From contig JAPVLO010000073.1 of assembly GCA_027257055.1 (NCBI GenBank), positions 4,225,001-4,289,000 of the forward strand: 64,000 bases of DNA, given 5' to 3'. Of the stretch, positions 60,425 to 64,000 are shown piece by piece. Every line of letters starts with the position of its first letter. Within the stretch, counting starts at the first letter, position 1. The notes under the pieces were generated by a model. It saw only the letters and a list, made by a program, of their open reading frames with translations. It did not search any database and was not told the origin of the DNA. The position numbers and the translations under genes were made by a program. The stretch comes from Cephalopachus bancanus. Lineage: Eukaryota; Chordata; Mammalia; Primates; Tarsiidae.

Positions 60425-61850
60425 TTCACCATTTTCAATAGATTTTCTTTTTTGGCACAATTTTATGTGCACAGAAAAATTGAGCAGGAAGTATGGCATT
60501 CCCATAAACTCCTTGCCTCACATACAGACAGCCTCCTTCACTATCAACTTTCCATACCAAAGTGGAACATTTCTTACACTCTATGAACCTATTAGTACAC
60601 TGGCATATTGTTATCACCCAAAATTCACAGTTTACGTTTGGATTCACTCTGTTATACATTATTTGGTTTTGAAAAATTCTTAATGACGTATCCACAACTG
60701 TAGTATCACACAGAATAGGTTCACTGCCCTGAAATCCTCTGTACTTTGTCTATTCATCCCTTCGTCCTCCCAACCTCTGACAACCACTGATCTTTTGCTG
60801 TGCCCATAGTTCTGCCATTTCCAGAATATCACATAACTGACTTCATACTCTATGCAGCCTTTCAGATTGACTTCTTTCACTTAGTAATATGCATTTAAGT
60901 TTCTTCCATATCTTTCATAACTCACTTATTTTATTTATTTATTTTTATTAATTTATACTTATTTATTTTTAGTGTTGAGTAATACTCGATTTCTTGGTTT
61001 ACTTATCCATCACCTATGGGAGGACATATTGGGTTTTTTCCAAGTTTTGTCAATTATAATAAACATCTATGTGAAAGTTTCTGTACAGACATAAGCTTTC
61101 AGTTTATTTGAGTAAATTTCAAGGAGTGTGATTGTTGGATCATATGGTTAGAATATGTTTCGTTTTGTAAGAAACCACCAAATTTTCTAAAAAAATGGCA
61201 GTCCTATTTGCATTTCCACCATTAATGAAGGAGAGTCCCTGTTGCTCCACATTTTAGCATTGGGAATTGTCAGTGTTTTGGAATCTAATAGGTGTGTAGT
61301 GATATCTAGCGTTTTAATATTTACATTCCTGATCACATATAATGTGGAGCATCTTCTCATATACACAGGTGACAACCTGTGTATCTTCTTCAATAAAATA
61401 TCTGTTTAGATCTTTTGCTCATTCATTATAGATTGTTCATTAACTTATAATTTAGTTTTAGGAGTTCTTGGTATATTTTTCAAAACAATCCTTTATTAAA
61501 TATGTTCTGTCTTCTAGTATGTAGCTTGTCTTCTTGTTTTCTTGGTGGTATTTCCTGGCAGAGGTTTTTAATTGCAATGAAATTCAACTTATTGATTATT
61601 GCTTTTGTGAACCATATCTTTGGTGTTATATTTTTAAAGTCATCACTAAACACAAGGTTACCTGTATCTTCTCCTATGTTAACTTCTAGTTTTATCGTTT
61701 TGCATTTTACTTTCAGGTCTACGATGCACTTCCATGTTAATTTTTTGTATTTCATATTTTTCATTTAAGTACATTTTTCTTATTACTGAGGTACACCGTT
61801 TAGTAGCTCATTTGGAGAATGTGTGTGGAGGTAAACTAAAGATAAAATAA
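60425..61850 (-). mobile_element. Ancient L1M 3' end and ORF2 C-terminus
   Basis: The plus strand starts with a reversed old L1 3'UTR ('tgtagtatcacacagaataggttcactgccctgaaatcctctg', 'caaccactgatcttttgctg', 'ttcacttagtaatatgcatttaag'). It continues into reversed ORF2 ('gtgattgttggatcatatgg', 'ctatttgcatttccacc', 'ctgatcacatataatgtgg', 'ctggcagaggtttttaattgcaatg'). The minus frame 61480-61764 retains a recognisable but broken stretch. Confidence 0.75.
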
Positions 61851-62800
61851 TTTTGTCTTTCAGTTTTAAATAATAGCTGTGTATAAAATTATAATTAACA
61901 ACTATTTTGAAAATACTCTTTTACTACTTCTGATTCTGTTTTTGCTGTTGTTGTCAGCCCAATTGTTACATTTTTAAATAATCTGTATTTTTCTTATAGT
62001 TTTTAAGATTTTTTCTTTATTTTAGATATTTTGTTGTTTCACCACAAAATGTTTAAATATAGATGTGTCTTGTTTTGTCTTGCTTTGTTTTCTGCTTAAC
62101 ATGTGAAGCGAACTTTTAATCTAAGGTTTCCAATTTTTCTTTCATATCTGAAAATTTTAAAATATCTATCATACCTTCAAATACTTACTTAACCACAAGT
62201 CCTTCTATTTTTTCTCTGAATTGCCTATCATGCCTCTGTTTCTGTCTTTCATGACTCTGAGGTGATATTTCATATTCTCTTTCTGTCCTGCTTTGTAGCA
62301 AATTTATCATTAATATATTCCAATATATTAACTTACTCTTGATTATATTCAGCCTATAGTTTATTCCCTTCATTGACTTTTTTTATTTCCAAGGTGGATT
62401 TATTTTTCATAACCAGCTATCCTGTTTCATTTCTGTTTGTCTCTCTTTCTTAATACCTTATACTGTTTACATGATATTTAATCTTCTTTCTCTATTGTCC
62501 AAATAGTCAAAATAAAGCTTTATGGGATTATTTTATAGCATTCTCTTCATATGAAGTGAACTTGTGTCTCAATTTTTGGTTTTGTTTGTTTTACTTTATT
62601 AGTGTTGATTTCTTTGTATGTTTTGGAATTTTATTTTGCGAGTGAGTGGAAAAAATTTGGTTGGATTTGGTTTAGTTCTCTCTCTCTCTCTCTCTCTTCA
62701 TCTTACTTTACCCTATCCGCATAAAAATTGTATAGTTTCTCCCAAACCTCTTTCACTTTATCCCAAGTTCATAATAGGGTTTATAGCGGCAATTTGCGAC
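61851..62800 (-). mobile_element. Probable HAL1/L1M-like fragment
   Basis: T-rich text such as 'cttatagtttttaagattttttctttattttagatattttgttgtttcacc' and 'gcatttctgtctttcatg'-type passages resembles reversed HAL1 sequence. A (ct)n run lies at 62677-62698. Tentative. Confidence 0.45.
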
Positions 62801-64000
62801 TATTGACCTACAGTGAAGCGATAACTGTAACAGATTCAGCAACCAAACTATGAAACAACTGAGTTCATTTTCTAGACATGAGACTTTGAGAGTATTTCAC
62901 CCACGGCCGCTCTTCACACAACCCAAGGTTTGTGACTTTCTACAAGGTAAAGCCCCAGGAAGATGCTGACATAGTTTTCACAGTCTCTATTTATATGCAC
63001 AGGAGCCTCACCCCAGCCTGTAACAGCAAACCTGGCTCCATTCCTCCATCTCACATGGACATTTAATCCACATATCTCCAGGCTGCGTCTGCCAACTTCT
63101 AACCCAGCAGACCTGTGGCATCAGCTCTACTCATTACTTTATATTCTGATCCATTTCCAAACCTTGACGAGGTTTATATTATTTGTTTAATATAGCGGTG
63201 TATGTTAGGATTTATTATTTTTATGTATTTATTTGTATTAAAAATTAAAACTGGTACTTCAAAGCACTGCAAGCAAATCTAGTGGGACAAGCATCAGGGC
63301 CCAGAAGCCAAGCAGTCCCAGAGTCCCTGGGATCAGAACAACCTGCCTATCTATAAGTTCATCCTTTCATGTTCACCCTCTTTACTTACTCCACAGATTG
63401 ATTCCAGACTCCCCCAAGGTAGACTTGATGAAGATATATATTCCTCCAGGTCTATTTACTATGCATTTAATTTACCTGTGACTTTTTCATTATAATATGA
63501 TCACATGAGGAAGCAAGTCATTTAACCACGACAACAATTAAACCAACAATCTCAATTAAATCTTCTGCTCCATGTCGTGAAATTTGAATAACATTTTTGT
63601 TTATCTTGCTCTTGTGGTGAGGAAAATAATGTGATTCTCCTCCTTAACTTGCCTGTTTCATTACAATGACTTAGTAACCTGTACATGTTGCTGTGCAATC
63701 ACTGGCTTAATGCTATCTAATTTTCCTAAGTAACCTTGATACATTTCATTCCTTGAATGTGATACTTTCCTCTTTTGATCAATATAATCCTAAAATCTAT
63801 GAAAATTCTTGTAGGGAAAAAAATCTACAACAATGTATTTTATTACTATTATAGGCATGTATTCCCAGGAAAAATTGTGAGAGTTGTTTCATACAAGAGG
63901 TTTTTGAAAAACTGATACAAAATATAAATGATAACAAACATGACAATTATAACAAACATGCTATTGAATATATTTTATTTTTGCTCCACACAGAATATCA
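62801..64000. other. Unclassified sequence to window end
   Basis: 62900-63130 is slightly more GC-rich (ggccgctcttcacacaaccc, gccaacttctaacccagcag) and may continue the HAL1-like element. After that nothing is recognised. Confidence 0.45.

Overview
This is a gene-poor, AT-rich stretch of a primate nuclear genome. I find no convincing protein-coding exon, no tRNA, rRNA or known ncRNA gene, no CpG island and no promoter. All long open frames are explained by transposon sequence, low-complexity tracts or chance. What can be read is a layered transposon record: 14 Alu elements (7 per strand), three L1 insertions of primate age plus older L1 pieces, about ten MIRs, several L2 pieces, MER5A-like and MER1-like hAT fossils, two Tc1/mariner transposase relics, three solo MaLR LTRs, one solo ERV LTR and several microsatellites.

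Organism. Dimeric Alus with A-rich tails and target-site duplications (TSDs) mean a primate. The young Alus are neither the AluS/AluY type of monkeys and apes nor the strepsirrhine type, whose right arm carries a distinct gctgacgcca segment. They form a homogeneous variant with its own signature: a restored tRNA-like T arm in the left monomer, 'acaataaatcaaaaa' in the middle linker, and a strengthened GC hairpin in the right monomer. By elimination I infer a tarsier-like haplorhine. This is inference, because I could not compare with a database.

Layout. 0-6.5 kb: a 5'-truncated L1 (minus), a perfect 50-bp palindrome, otherwise unique sequence. 6.5-19 kb: five plus-strand Alus, a split L2, a MIR split by an MLT1-like LTR, and a mariner relic (minus). 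22.0-25.0 kb: a clean nest, Alu inside an L1 tail, L1 inside a MIR. 25.7-30.7 kb: MaLR LTRs and an L2 split by MER5A. 30.7-35.5 kb: mostly unique. 35.5-39.0 kb: two Alus and a 2.1-kb L1 with an intact FADD reverse-transcriptase motif but a broken frame. 41.3-43.9 kb: a composite mariner relic and an inverted Alu pair. 44-53 kb: mostly unique, with a MIR split by an ERV LTR. 53.8-54.5 kb: an old L1 split by a 340-bp GGAA-rich tract. 54.7-55.4 kb: a MIR/MER5/Alu nest. 58-63 kb: a minus-strand mosaic of ancient L1M/HAL1-like sequence with a MER1 piece, an (AC)n and a young Alu inside.

No genes here work together. The most interesting items are the lineage-specific Alu family with a perfect tRNA T arm and B box, the 50-bp palindrome, a 29-bp exact repeat 1.1 kb apart, the L1 3'UTR duplication and G-run, and the composite mariner relic.
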